The position numbers and the translations under genes are program-made. 25,534 nucleotides of DNA from the NCBI GenBank assembly GCA_964345035.1, contig CAYFPO010000027.1, forward strand, positions 1-25,534. Reading direction: 5' to 3'. The notes beneath the pieces are model-generated. The model was not told where the DNA came from. It searched no databases and saw only the letters and a list, made by a program, of their open reading frames with translations. The stretch comes from CAYFPO01 sp964345035 (GTDB lineage Bacteria; Fidelibacterota; Marinisomatia; SCGC-AAA003-L08; GCA-002704045). Within the stretch, counting starts at the first letter, position 1, and the number at the start of each line of letters is the position of its first letter. Positions 8,253 to 16,172 of the stretch are shown here, piece after piece.

Positions 8253-10136
8253 ATGAAACGATTGAATAAAATAACAGCTATAGTGTCACTGGTGATGGTA
8301 ACGGCTATCACAGCTCAGGACATTGCCGGCGATTACCGACTGCATGGTGTATTGGTAAGATACACAGGTTTGAGTCGTGAAGCCGGGATTTCCCAGTTAG
8401 TGGCATATGATTCCTATGGTATTGGCATTGGTCTGATACTTGCAGAATTCTATCCTATGGATGCGCTGTATCAAGTAATAAATGGACCATTTTCTGATGC
8501 TGCATTGGAGCTTGTTGGTGTTAACCTGAATGTTTCAATGTATGAAGATGGTACCGGTGCTATACACGAAGGAAGTTCATATCCCACCGTAGCGTTGGAT
8601 CTTGAAACTTGTGTAACAAGCACCACGGTTTTACCAGTAACAGACTATTTGGAATATACTTCTGATCTAAATGCTGGATTGACTGCTCAGTCAGTTAGCA
8701 TAGTTGGACAACCTACAATGAGTCCATTTCAGGGTCAATCAATAGGTTCCATGAGTTTGTCTGTATCAGATATATTTGACTATTTCCCGGCAGTGCCAAC
8801 ATATGTTGACCTGAATGGTGATGGTTATCCTGATCTACCAGGTACAGCAGCTGGATATGCCAGTACAGACCCACCACCAGGTGGCGGATGGATCCCTTTT
8901 GATCCCACACATCCTGAATATGGAAATCAGCCACCAGGAGATCTCTTTATTGAATGGCATGCTGTTGATGGTGCTATCTCTCAAAGTGGATTCGGTGATG
9001 TAGATTATCCTGACGATGGTTGGGATGAAGATGGTGACGGAACTCCATTAGATAGACTGGTAGGAATCGGTCCTATTACAGCAACATCAATTAATCCAGC
9101 ATGTGTTCCAGGATTGAACTATCCGGTTGCTGGTGATGTATCCGCTCTGTTCCCTGATGGTTGCTCTGAAGCTACATCTTCAAGTGACTTTTATGTAATG
9201 GATATGGGTTTCGAACCATTCGGATTCTTTTTCACTTATAATGCACTTATTTATATGACATATGGTGTATTCTATGGTGATGACAGTGATCATGACTTTA
9301 ATGGTGTTGATGGTCGGCTGGTAATGAATCATCCGGGTCAGTGCATCAGAGAAATACAGAATCGTGAAGTATATATCGATTTTGCTGAAGTATCAAGCAG
9401 CTTAGCTGGAGATGCTAATCTTGATGGTGATGTAAATGTTCTTGATGTAGTTATGATTGTTGGTCATATTCTGGGAACTGCTGAATTGAGCGGTGAAGGA
9501 TTTGACAATGCAGACATGGACGGAACAGGTGATTTGAATGTTCTTGATGTTGTTATGGTAGTTGACCTCATTCTGAATGGTCGTGCTGACAACGCTACAT
9601 CTGCAATGATCAATAAAACTGGTGAAACAGTAATTATTGAATCAAATGGTTTTGTCGGAGCTGTTCAAATGACATTAACACATGGTGACAATTTCTCAAT
9701 TGAAATGCCTACAGATGCAATGGTTGCAGACTATAATACAGACGGCAACACAACTACATTGATAGTAGTTGCACCTGCAGAAGAACTATTTACTGCAGAA
9801 GGTAATTTCACCATTGATGAAGTTATTGCAGCAACCACAGATGGTTATGTAGATGTTGAAATTAATACTCCGTCTGAGTATTCTATCAGCGCTGCATATC
9901 CAAATCCATTCAACCCAACAACTAACCTCACATTGGATCTTAATGTAGATGCAAATGTTAGCGTAAAGGTATTCAACCTGATGGGTCAGTTAATGGAAGT
10001 ACTGGTTGAAGAAAATATGAGTGCAGGATCTTATCCCGTTGTTTGGGATGCTGCTGCTGCTCCAAGCGGAATGTATTTTGTTAAGACCGAAGTGGGTTCT
10101 GTCACTAATGTTCAGAAAATAATGTTGCTTAAATAA
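8253..10136 (+). CDS. Secreted protein with type I dockerin-like repeat pair and T9SS C-terminal sorting domain
   Basis: A 627-residue exported protein. Residues 1-22 are a clear signal peptide (Lys/Arg start, hydrophobic core, ending TAITAQ). The central region is unrecognised but has two acidic calcium-type stretches, DLNGDGYPDLP (near 186) and DEDGDGTPLD (near 257). About residues 384-445 form a dockerin-like pair, GDANLDGDVNVLDVVMIV and a second DMDGTGDLNVLDVVMVV, each a 12-residue EF-hand loop plus helix. Residues about 548-627 are a Por-type (FlgD-Ig-like) tail starting YPNPFNPTTNL and ending KIMLLK, the signal for type IX secretion and surface attachment. The gene stands alone, with its own promoter-like region, full Shine-Dalgarno and strong terminator, which suggests high expression. 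The function of the main domain is unknown. No cohesin partner is seen nearby. Confidence 0.85.
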   Translation: MKRLNKITAIVSLVMVTAITAQDIAGDYRLHGVLVRYTGLSREAGISQLVAYDSYGIGIGLILAEFYPMDALYQVINGPFSDAALELVGVNLNVSMYEDGTGAIHEGSSYPTVALDLETCVTSTTVLPVTDYLEYTSDLNAGLTAQSVSIVGQPTMSPFQGQSIGSMSLSVSDIFDYFPAVPTYVDLNGDGYPDLPGTAAGYASTDPPPGGGWIPFDPTHPEYGNQPPGDLFIEWHAVDGAISQSGFGDVDYPDDGWDEDGDGTPLDRLVGIGPITATSINPACVPGLNYPVAGDVSALFPDGCSEATSSSDFYVMDMGFEPFGFFFTYNALIYMTYGVFYGDDSDHDFNGVDGRLVMNHPGQCIREIQNREVYIDFAEVSSSLAGDANLDGDVNVLDVVMIVGHILGTAELSGEGFDNADMDGTGDLNVLDVVMVVDLILNGRADNATSAMINKTGETVIIESNGFVGAVQMTLTHGDNFSIEMPTDAMVADYNTDGNTTTLIVVAPAEELFTAEGNFTIDEVIAATTDGYVDVEINTPSEYSISAAYPNPFNPTTNLTLDLNVDANVSVKVFNLMGQLMEVLVEENMSAGSYPVVWDAAAAPSGMYFVKTEVGSVTNVQKIMLLK

Positions 10137-10161
10137 GTATATTTCTGAAATTAATTAGTTT

Positions 10162-10191
10162 AACAACCCCGCTTCGGCGGGGTTGTTTTTT
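10162..10191 (+). terminator. Intrinsic terminator after the dockerin/T9SS gene
   Basis: A perfect 11-bp stem (AACAACCCCGC at 10162-10172 with GCGGGGTTGTT at 10177-10187) closes a TTCG loop in the stabilising C(UUCG)G setting, followed by a T-run to 10191. It starts 25 bases after the stop at 10136. The minus-strand reading has no T-run after the stem, so termination should be one-directional. The next gene therefore needs its own promoter in 10192-10285; I see no convincing one. Confidence 0.95.
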
Positions 10192-10285
10192 ACATAAAAT
10201 ATTTGATTTTTTAAATTAATACTTCCCAACTTAAATTTGCCCGCAATTCAACTCTAATAATTACAAACATTGAAAAGAGAGTTCA

Positions 10286-13200
10286 TTGAAATACATATTT
10301 AATATTATTTTTATAAATATACTGCTTACAGGAGGATCACTTTTTGGTAAGGGAGCTGTTATTTCCGGGACAATTACTGATTCCAATACGAACGATCCTT
10401 TAATTGGTGCAAATGTGGTTCTGGAAAATACTACATACGGTATTGCAACTGATGTTGATGGATTTTACCGTTTAGCGGATATACCCATGGGTGATTACAA
10501 TATTGTGGTCTTGTATATAGGGTATGAGACTGTTAAAAAGACTATAACTGTAAAACCGGATGAGTCATATACCTACAGTTTTTCAGTAATTCCTTCTGCT
10601 ATTCAACTCCAGGAAACTGTAGTAACTGGTGTAAAAAGGAAGGAAAAAATCACGGAAGCTCCGGCATCCGTAGAGATTATCAGTACCCGGGATATCCGCA
10701 GAGAAACCACATCCAACATCGGATCATACCTGAAAGGTCTAAAGGGTGTGGATTATACTGCAAGCGGAGTAGATAACTATGCAATTTCTATACGCGGATT
10801 TAACAGCAGCTTTAGTTCCAGATTACTGACACTAACAGACGGTAGAGTTGCCAATATACCTGCATTGAGAGTAATAAACTACAGCGCTATTCCCCAATCT
10901 ACCGAAGACGTTGAAAATATCGAAGTTGTGTTAGGACCATCTACAGCATTATACGGTGCTAATGCGCATAGTGGTGTCATCAGTATTACATCCAAATCCC
11001 CCGCTCTCAGTGAAGGATTGATATTAAATGTTTCCGGAAGCAATGATGACAGGAATGTAATGAAAATAGACGGTAGATGGGCAAAAAAATTCAATGACTG
11101 GAGTATGAAAGTATCCGGAACATTTTTTAAAGCACACGAGTGGGAATATATTTCAGAAACAGAATGGAAAAATCATAGAGCACCATGGGTGGGTCACCCT
11201 ATTCGTGAAGCCGATGGTAAGGATAATAATCCATGGGTGAAGGATGCAAGTAATATTGGTGCAGGAATTACCTTGGAAGATGTTATGAATGGTCTCCAGC
11301 CTGGTTCCAACTGGGGTGTAAACAGTTCTGGAGATACAATTTTAATCGGGGACGGTGAACCCGATCATGGTGATTGGGATGGAGACGGCATAGCGGGAGA
11401 AGACTGGTATAATGGATATGATGATGACGGAGATGGTAGAATTGATGAGGACTATTTTAGAGCAGATAATGAGGATAATGAAGAGCCTTGGGAAGATTTA
11501 AATGGTAATGGTGAATGGGATGACGGAGAATTATTTGAAGATTGGAATGGTAATGGTGAATGGGATGGTAAAAATGGTGAAGTTGATGAAAATATAGACT
11601 TGGTTCAGGACCGCTGGTATGATGGATACGATAATGATGGAAATGGCTGGACAGATGATAAATATGAACGGCTGGTAGAACGTCGAGATGGTTCATTATG
11701 GGTTAAAACCCTGGAACAGGGAATACTGGTTTGGAATGGAAGAGTAAATCCCATTTTACCCAATGGTGAGGAAAATCCATGGTATGACCCTGAAGCAGAT
11801 TTAACTGACTGTAATGATGTAAATAGTATAAATCCTGACTGCCATTTGTGGGGTACTTATGTCTATGATGATGTTACTTTTGATATTTTATTTGATAATT
11901 ATTTTTTCGATTTTGGGAATGATGGTCTCCCTGGGGATCCATTTGTGGACTTATCTGGTGATGGTGTCTGGCAAAAGGGTGAAATGTTATCTGTGTATGG
12001 AGTACATCAGGATTGCGGTTTAGACGGTGAATGTGAAACTGATTTAATGGGTAATCCGAATCCAGACTGGAATGGCCCTGACTATGGTGAAGATGATGGA
12101 GATTGGCAGCCGGGTGACAGATGGTTTGATGCAAATGGAAATGGTGTTGTTGATTTTGGAACTGACTATACAGATATTTCAATTGATTCGATGAATTTTT
12201 TAGAAGAAAACCATGACGTTTGGCCCCTTGCTAATGGTGTATGGGATGAGGACTGGTATGGACAAGAGGAAATTATTTATGATTGTGGAAATGATGGACT
12301 TTGCCCGGGAGATGAAGGATATGAAGCTCCTGACTATGGTGAAAATGATGGGATTCTCCGCCCTTGGGATACGGGTGAAGGTGATAACCAACCCGATACA
12401 GGAGACGGCTGTTTCGGTTGTGAAAATGATTATACTCATCAATATCAATTAGTACGAGATTTAAATGGTGACGGTGTTGAAGACTTTCCGGATTTTGAGG
12501 TACAGAACCGTAAAATGGAAATACGCCTGGACTATGATCCAAATGATGATTTTAACCTCAGTTTCCAGACAGGATATTCGTGGATCAAAACCCAACAGGT
12601 AACAGGCATTGGTAGATATCTGGCAGAGGGCTGGGAATATTCCTATTATCAATTACGGTCCAGGTACAAGAATTGGTTTGGACAGGTATACATGAACAAA
12701 AGTAATTCAGGTAATACCAGAGGATATAACCTGGGAGATTTGATCACTGACCAATCCGGCAATGTTGCCGCACAATTACAGAATAATTTCAAATTACTCC
12801 AAAATACTCCATTTGAATCAGATATTGTTTGGGGATTTGATTATTTCCGTACTGAACCCAAAACCTTTGGTACCATATTAAATGATGGACCTAATGGATA
12901 CGACAATGACGGTGACAGTTTTTTTCTACAAAGCAATGGAGTTGATGACAATAATAATTGCTTTGAGGATAGCAATGGTGATGGATGTGTTTGCTGCTCC
13001 GGTGATGCTGGTGTGGATGAAATTGGTGAATTTTATGAAAATGCATCGGACGGAGTTGATAATAATAATAATGGACAAATTGATGAAACCGGTGAAGGTG
13101 TAGATGAGCCGGATGAATTTGCAGATGTAAATGCCAATGAATTCGGATTGTATTTCCAATCAAAGACTTATCTTACCCCCAGTAAAAGATGGGAGTTAAT

Positions 13201-14788
13201 ACTTGCATCACGCTTGGATTACCATGAGCAATTAGACGAAGGTATTCAATTTGGCCCTAAACTGGGGCTGATGTATAATCCAAGTGATCGGTATTCTTAC
13301 AGATTTACATACGGAAGAGCATTTAATACACCTACCTCCACTATCCTTCATACAGATATCTACGTTGGAAAAACAGCAATTTTTGATATATACTTAAAAG
13401 GTAATAAGGACGGTACTCCATATTTCCGTACTAATCCAGATGATCCGACCACAAAAAGTATTGGAGTTCCATTTTTTTATGATGCAAATGGAGACACTGT
13501 TCAGGTGGGAACCTATGGGTTTAATCCAACAGGAGATGATCCATATACAACAAGAATTCAAAATGCACCCTACTTTTTTAATATTGTATCTACAGACGGT
13601 GCCCCCACTGATTGGGTTCCACTGGACACAAGCCATTATTTAGTCTACATTCCAGAGGTTAATGGAAATGGTGTCTTGTATTCTCCATTGGAATCCATCA
13701 ATATTCCGGATATTGACCCACTCAAATCTGAAGAAATTCAAACCATTGAACTTGGGTTTAAAGGGCGTGTGGGGCAGCGGACTATAATTACTGCGGACTA
13801 TTATATCAGTCATTATTCAGATTTCTTCAGCCCGGCCACCATTATTACACCCACAATTGTAACGAGAAATTCCACCACTGATGAAATTTGGATGAATGAC
13901 CTTGAACCCAATTTTGAGGATCTAACCTTTGCAGGATTGATGCCTACAGATACTATTGGTTCTTTTTATCCATTCAGTACTGCCTGGAATGGCCTGGATG
14001 ATGATAATGACTGGGAAATATGGGCTGATGAATTTGACTGGTGGGACGATAAGGATGGTGATGGTAATCCTGCTGACAGAGGTGAATGGGGTTTCGTCGT
14101 TAACGATGAATTATGGCTCCATCCCTATGAAGTTTCTAATATATACTCAGGTTCTCAAATTGAAAACATATGGACCGATCCTGAAACAGGAATTGAATAT
14201 AATACATCGCTTTGGGAGTCAGTGGGTGTGGATGAATGGAGTACTGTTACCGGTTTGAGTGAAGCAGAATGGGTTTCATCCAGCATACTGGATTCTGAAG
14301 GAAATCCAGTGCAAAGTCCTGGAAGAGCATATTCTCCTCCACACATTGTACTCAGTTCTCTAAATTATGGTAATGTATGGATTCAAGGACTGGATATGAG
14401 CTTTACACATTTTCTCTCCCAGAAAATGATGCTTGACGGTAATTTTTCCTGGTATAATTCTACAGATTATTTTAATGAATTAACCAAGAAAAGTGAACCT
14501 ATTAATGCACCAAAATTCAAATATAATTTCAGCTTGAAATGGGATTCTCCATTTGGTGGACTTGCAGTTAATTTCAGGCATGTAGATCAATTCAAATGGT
14601 CTGATGGTTTATGGTCCGGGAATATAGGTCCTTATAATCTGGTTGATGTTCATTATAATTATGAAATTAATAAATATCTCACAATTAATATGACCGCAAT
14701 GAATATCTTTAATGATATTCATCGAGAATTGATTGGCGGTGCAAAAATGGGTCGACAAATAATTTTCCGTTTATCTTCATCTCTGTAA
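10286..14788 (+). CDS. TonB-dependent receptor with carboxypeptidase-regulatory-like N-terminus and Asp-rich calcium-type loops
   Basis: A 1500-residue outer-membrane transporter, far longer than the usual 700-1000. In order: a signal peptide (1-21); a CarboxypepD_reg-like beta-sandwich (about 22-105, SGTITDSNTNDPLIGANV); a TonB-box-like ETVVTG (about 109-114); a plug (about 120-250, IRGFNSS, then VEVVLGPSTALYGANAHSGVI-like residues); then a barrel to the C-terminal FRLSSSL. The extra length lies in five Asp/Gly/Asn-rich inserts, about 355-465, 544-628, 665-738, 865-942 and 1235-1268, with many DxDGDG or NGNGxWD loops and paired cysteines; these are probably extracellular. The substrate is unknown. 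The start is TTG at 10286, placed so that the signal peptide follows, with GAAAAGAGAG just upstream. Such loops probably bind calcium, plentiful in seawater, but this is inferred. Confidence 0.9.
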   Translation: MKYIFNIIFINILLTGGSLFGKGAVISGTITDSNTNDPLIGANVVLENTTYGIATDVDGFYRLADIPMGDYNIVVLYIGYETVKKTITVKPDESYTYSFSVIPSAIQLQETVVTGVKRKEKITEAPASVEIISTRDIRRETTSNIGSYLKGLKGVDYTASGVDNYAISIRGFNSSFSSRLLTLTDGRVANIPALRVINYSAIPQSTEDVENIEVVLGPSTALYGANAHSGVISITSKSPALSEGLILNVSGSNDDRNVMKIDGRWAKKFNDWSMKVSGTFFKAHEWEYISETEWKNHRAPWVGHPIREADGKDNNPWVKDASNIGAGITLEDVMNGLQPGSNWGVNSSGDTILIGDGEPDHGDWDGDGIAGEDWYNGYDDDGDGRIDEDYFRADNEDNEEPWEDLNGNGEWDDGELFEDWNGNGEWDGKNGEVDENIDLVQDRWYDGYDNDGNGWTDDKYERLVERRDGSLWVKTLEQGILVWNGRVNPILPNGEENPWYDPEADLTDCNDVNSINPDCHLWGTYVYDDVTFDILFDNYFFDFGNDGLPGDPFVDLSGDGVWQKGEMLSVYGVHQDCGLDGECETDLMGNPNPDWNGPDYGEDDGDWQPGDRWFDANGNGVVDFGTDYTDISIDSMNFLEENHDVWPLANGVWDEDWYGQEEIIYDCGNDGLCPGDEGYEAPDYGENDGILRPWDTGEGDNQPDTGDGCFGCENDYTHQYQLVRDLNGDGVEDFPDFEVQNRKMEIRLDYDPNDDFNLSFQTGYSWIKTQQVTGIGRYLAEGWEYSYYQLRSRYKNWFGQVYMNKSNSGNTRGYNLGDLITDQSGNVAAQLQNNFKLLQNTPFESDIVWGFDYFRTEPKTFGTILNDGPNGYDNDGDSFFLQSNGVDDNNNCFEDSNGDGCVCCSGDAGVDEIGEFYENASDGVDNNNNGQIDETGEGVDEPDEFADVNANEFGLYFQSKTYLTPSKRWELILASRLDYHEQLDEGIQFGPKLGLMYNPSDRYSYRFTYGRAFNTPTSTILHTDIYVGKTAIFDIYLKGNKDGTPYFRTNPDDPTTKSIGVPFFYDANGDTVQVGTYGFNPTGDDPYTTRIQNAPYFFNIVSTDGAPTDWVPLDTSHYLVYIPEVNGNGVLYSPLESINIPDIDPLKSEEIQTIELGFKGRVGQRTIITADYYISHYSDFFSPATIITPTIVTRNSTTDEIWMNDLEPNFEDLTFAGLMPTDTIGSFYPFSTAWNGLDDDNDWEIWADEFDWWDDKDGDGNPADRGEWGFVVNDELWLHPYEVSNIYSGSQIENIWTDPETGIEYNTSLWESVGVDEWSTVTGLSEAEWVSSSILDSEGNPVQSPGRAYSPPHIVLSSLNYGNVWIQGLDMSFTHFLSQKMMLDGNFSWYNSTDYFNELTKKSEPINAPKFKYNFSLKWDSPFGGLAVNFRHVDQFKWSDGLWSGNIGPYNLVDVHYNYEINKYLTINMTAMNIFNDIHRELIGGAKMGRQIIFRLSSSL
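11492..11581 (+). repeat. 45-base tandem repeat inside the TonB receptor gene
   Basis: Two tandem units, 11492-11536 and 11537-11581, share GAAGATT at their starts and an identical 22-base core (11501-11522 and 11546-11567), exactly 45 bases apart. They encode 15-residue units of the form EDxNGNGEWD. The core is nearly error-free while the rest has diverged, suggesting a fairly recent duplication or gene conversion within a loop. Confidence 0.85.
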
Positions 14789-14818
14789 TTTAATTTTTCA
14801 TCTCAACAATAGTACATA

Positions 14819-15385
14819 ATGTTTGATATTCTCAAACAATTTGATCTTACAATTTTCTATTGGATTAATGAGGGATTATCAAATTCCGTATTTGATTTTC
14901 TCATGCCTCTGTTTGATGACCCAAAATACTGGATCATTCCAATTTTACTTTTCTGGATATTAACGATTTTGCGGGATAAACACAATCGATATAAATTATT
15001 GTATTTAGTGCCTTTGGTTGTTATTCTGTGTGATCAGACCGGTGCATTTATAAAAAGTTTTGAACTCAGAGCTCGTCCGTGGTTTGGACTGGGGTTAGAT
15101 ACTGTAAATCATTTGGGTGGAATGGGAGGAAGGATGAAATCATTCCCTTCTAATCATGCTGCTAATATTGCCGGGTTGGCAACAATTTTGAGTTTTATTT
15201 ATTCAGATAAAAAATTTTTATTCTGGATATTCGCAGTAACAATTATGTTTTCACGAATTTACATTGGCGTCCACTATCCATTGGATGTAATTGCAGGAGC
15301 TGGAATAGGAATTGGATTTGGTGTACTGCTTATTTATGTATGGAATAAATATACTAATTCGGAAGAGTATCGTCCGGAATCTTAA
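14819..15385 (+). CDS. PAP2-family membrane phosphatase
   Basis: A 188-residue integral membrane protein with all three PAP2 phosphatase motifs intact: K79-x6-R86P87, P110-S-N-H113 (a variant of PSGH) and S145R146-x5-H152-xxx-D156. H113 and H152 are the expected catalytic pair. Several hydrophobic segments (near 36-50, 60-77, 115-128, 132-145, 155-175) fit a multi-pass protein with the active site facing the periplasm. Family members remove phosphate from lipid phosphates such as undecaprenyl pyrophosphate or phosphatidate; which one applies here cannot be told. It follows the TonB receptor by 30 bases and may be read from the same transcript, but no good ribosome site precedes the ATG. Its last 32 bases overlap the end of the convergent DUF3467 gene. 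Confidence 0.9.
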   Translation: MFDILKQFDLTIFYWINEGLSNSVFDFLMPLFDDPKYWIIPILLFWILTILRDKHNRYKLLYLVPLVVILCDQTGAFIKSFELRARPWFGLGLDTVNHLGGMGGRMKSFPSNHAANIAGLATILSFIYSDKKFLFWIFAVTIMFSRIYIGVHYPLDVIAGAGIGIGFGVLLIYVWNKYTNSEEYRPES

Positions 15386-15677
15386 AACCAGGATGCTGCA
15401 TACCTAATCCTTTTTTTACCTTTATCTCGCCGAATTTATCTTCATATTTCCGTATGTTATCCTGAAGTATCATTACCAGGGATTTTGCGTTAGATGGTGC
15501 CATGATCAACCTTGATTTTACTTTGGCTTTTGACATTCCCGGCAGCATTCGAATAAAATCCAGGATGAATTCTGCAGGAGAATGACTGACTACTGCAAAA
15601 TTTACATATTCTCCCTGACTTGCTGTATCATCAAGCTCGATTTGAACCTGGTGTGTTTTCTTTTTTTGTTTTTCCAT
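15354..15677 (-). CDS. DUF3467-family protein
   Basis: A 107-residue soluble protein. The GEYVNFAVVSHSPAEFILDF stretch (about 22-41), then RLIMAPSNAKSLVMILQDNIRKYE (57-80) and the short FGEIK turn, are the pattern of the small DUF3467 family, whose function is unknown. The N-terminus is lysine-rich (MEKQKKKTHQ). It lies nine bases after the zinc-ribbon gene on the same strand and is probably co-transcribed; an AAGG in the end of that gene is a distant, weak ribosome site. The last 32 bases overlap the 3' end of the PAP2 gene on the other strand, so the convergent genes share DNA and possibly antisense transcript ends. Confidence 0.8.
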   Translation of the reverse strand: MEKQKKKTHQVQIELDDTASQGEYVNFAVVSHSPAEFILDFIRMLPGMSKAKVKSRLIMAPSNAKSLVMILQDNIRKYEDKFGEIKVKKGLGMQHPGFKIPDDTLPN

Positions 15678-15686
15678 AATTGTTAT

Positions 15687-16085
15687 TTAGGGTTCCTTAT
15701 TAACTTTTTTCTTCCTATTGAAATCTTCCCAATCATCCTCAACACCTTCCCATTCCCGGAAATCTGCTTCGTCAGTGGTCTTTTCATTTGAGGTCATAGT
15801 GTCTTCATACCGTTCAAATTTTTCGGATTTATCCTCATATTCATTGGGATCAGTTTCATCTTTTAATTCTTTACCCTCTTCATTCTTCTTTTCGTCACCA
15901 TATAATTGTTCATCGAAGAAATCCAGATTGGACACAATTCCCTGCATCATAAGAAATTCCAGAAAACCCAAAAATTTCTTCTGTTTCAGGTTTGTGCCGC
16001 ATAGTTGGCACTGTAGTTTTTCTTCCAGTAGTTCCTCGTCCAATGGTGTTGAACACGCCGGGCATATTAGTCCTTCAAATTCCAT
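15687..16085 (-). CDS. Small zinc-ribbon protein with acidic tail, function unknown
   Basis: A 132-residue cytosolic protein. Residues 8-29 carry a four-cysteine zinc-ribbon (C8-PA-C11 and C26-QL-C29). A short hydrophobic helix follows (about 36-50, KFLGFLEFLMMQG), then a long, highly charged tail (about 58-132) dominated by Glu, Asp and Lys and probably disordered. I recognise no named family. The ATG has a GGAG site six bases upstream (16092-16095 on the plus strand), which supports expression. It sits 87 bases after the GlmU-like gene and just before DUF3467 on the same strand. An RNA-polymerase- or RNA-associated adaptor is conceivable from the ribbon plus acidic tail, but this is a guess. 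Confidence 0.7.
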   Translation of the reverse strand: MEFEGLICPACSTPLDEELLEEKLQCQLCGTNLKQKKFLGFLEFLMMQGIVSNLDFFDEQLYGDEKKNEEGKELKDETDPNEYEDKSEKFERYEDTMTSNEKTTDEADFREWEGVEDDWEDFNRKKKVNKEP

Positions 16086-16172
16086 TAATTACTCCACATT
16101 TTAGGGCTGGAAATATACTTGGTGTTTTGATACCAGCCAAGAAAATTATTTATCTATTATTAAAAATATTAT

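Noticed and set aside
12891..13163. Histidine-rich reading frames on the minus strand opposite the TonB receptor (also 11457-11696 and 11874-12182)
   Set aside because: They are the reverse complement of Asp/Gly/Asn codons such as GAT and AATGGT in the acidic loops; reading ATC/CAT in the opposite strand yields His and Ile by default. The forward frame encodes a continuous receptor.
15718..16104. Serine-rich plus-strand frame opposite the zinc-ribbon gene
   Set aside because: It mirrors the Glu/Asp/Lys-rich tail read in reverse; the minus-strand gene has a GGAG site and cysteine motif that the plus frame lacks.
16105..16138. Inverted repeat GGCTGG ... CCAGCC between the GlmU-like and zinc-ribbon genes
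   Set aside because: Only six base pairs around a 22-base loop, with no T-run after it in the minus direction; expected by chance and not supportable as a terminator or attenuator.
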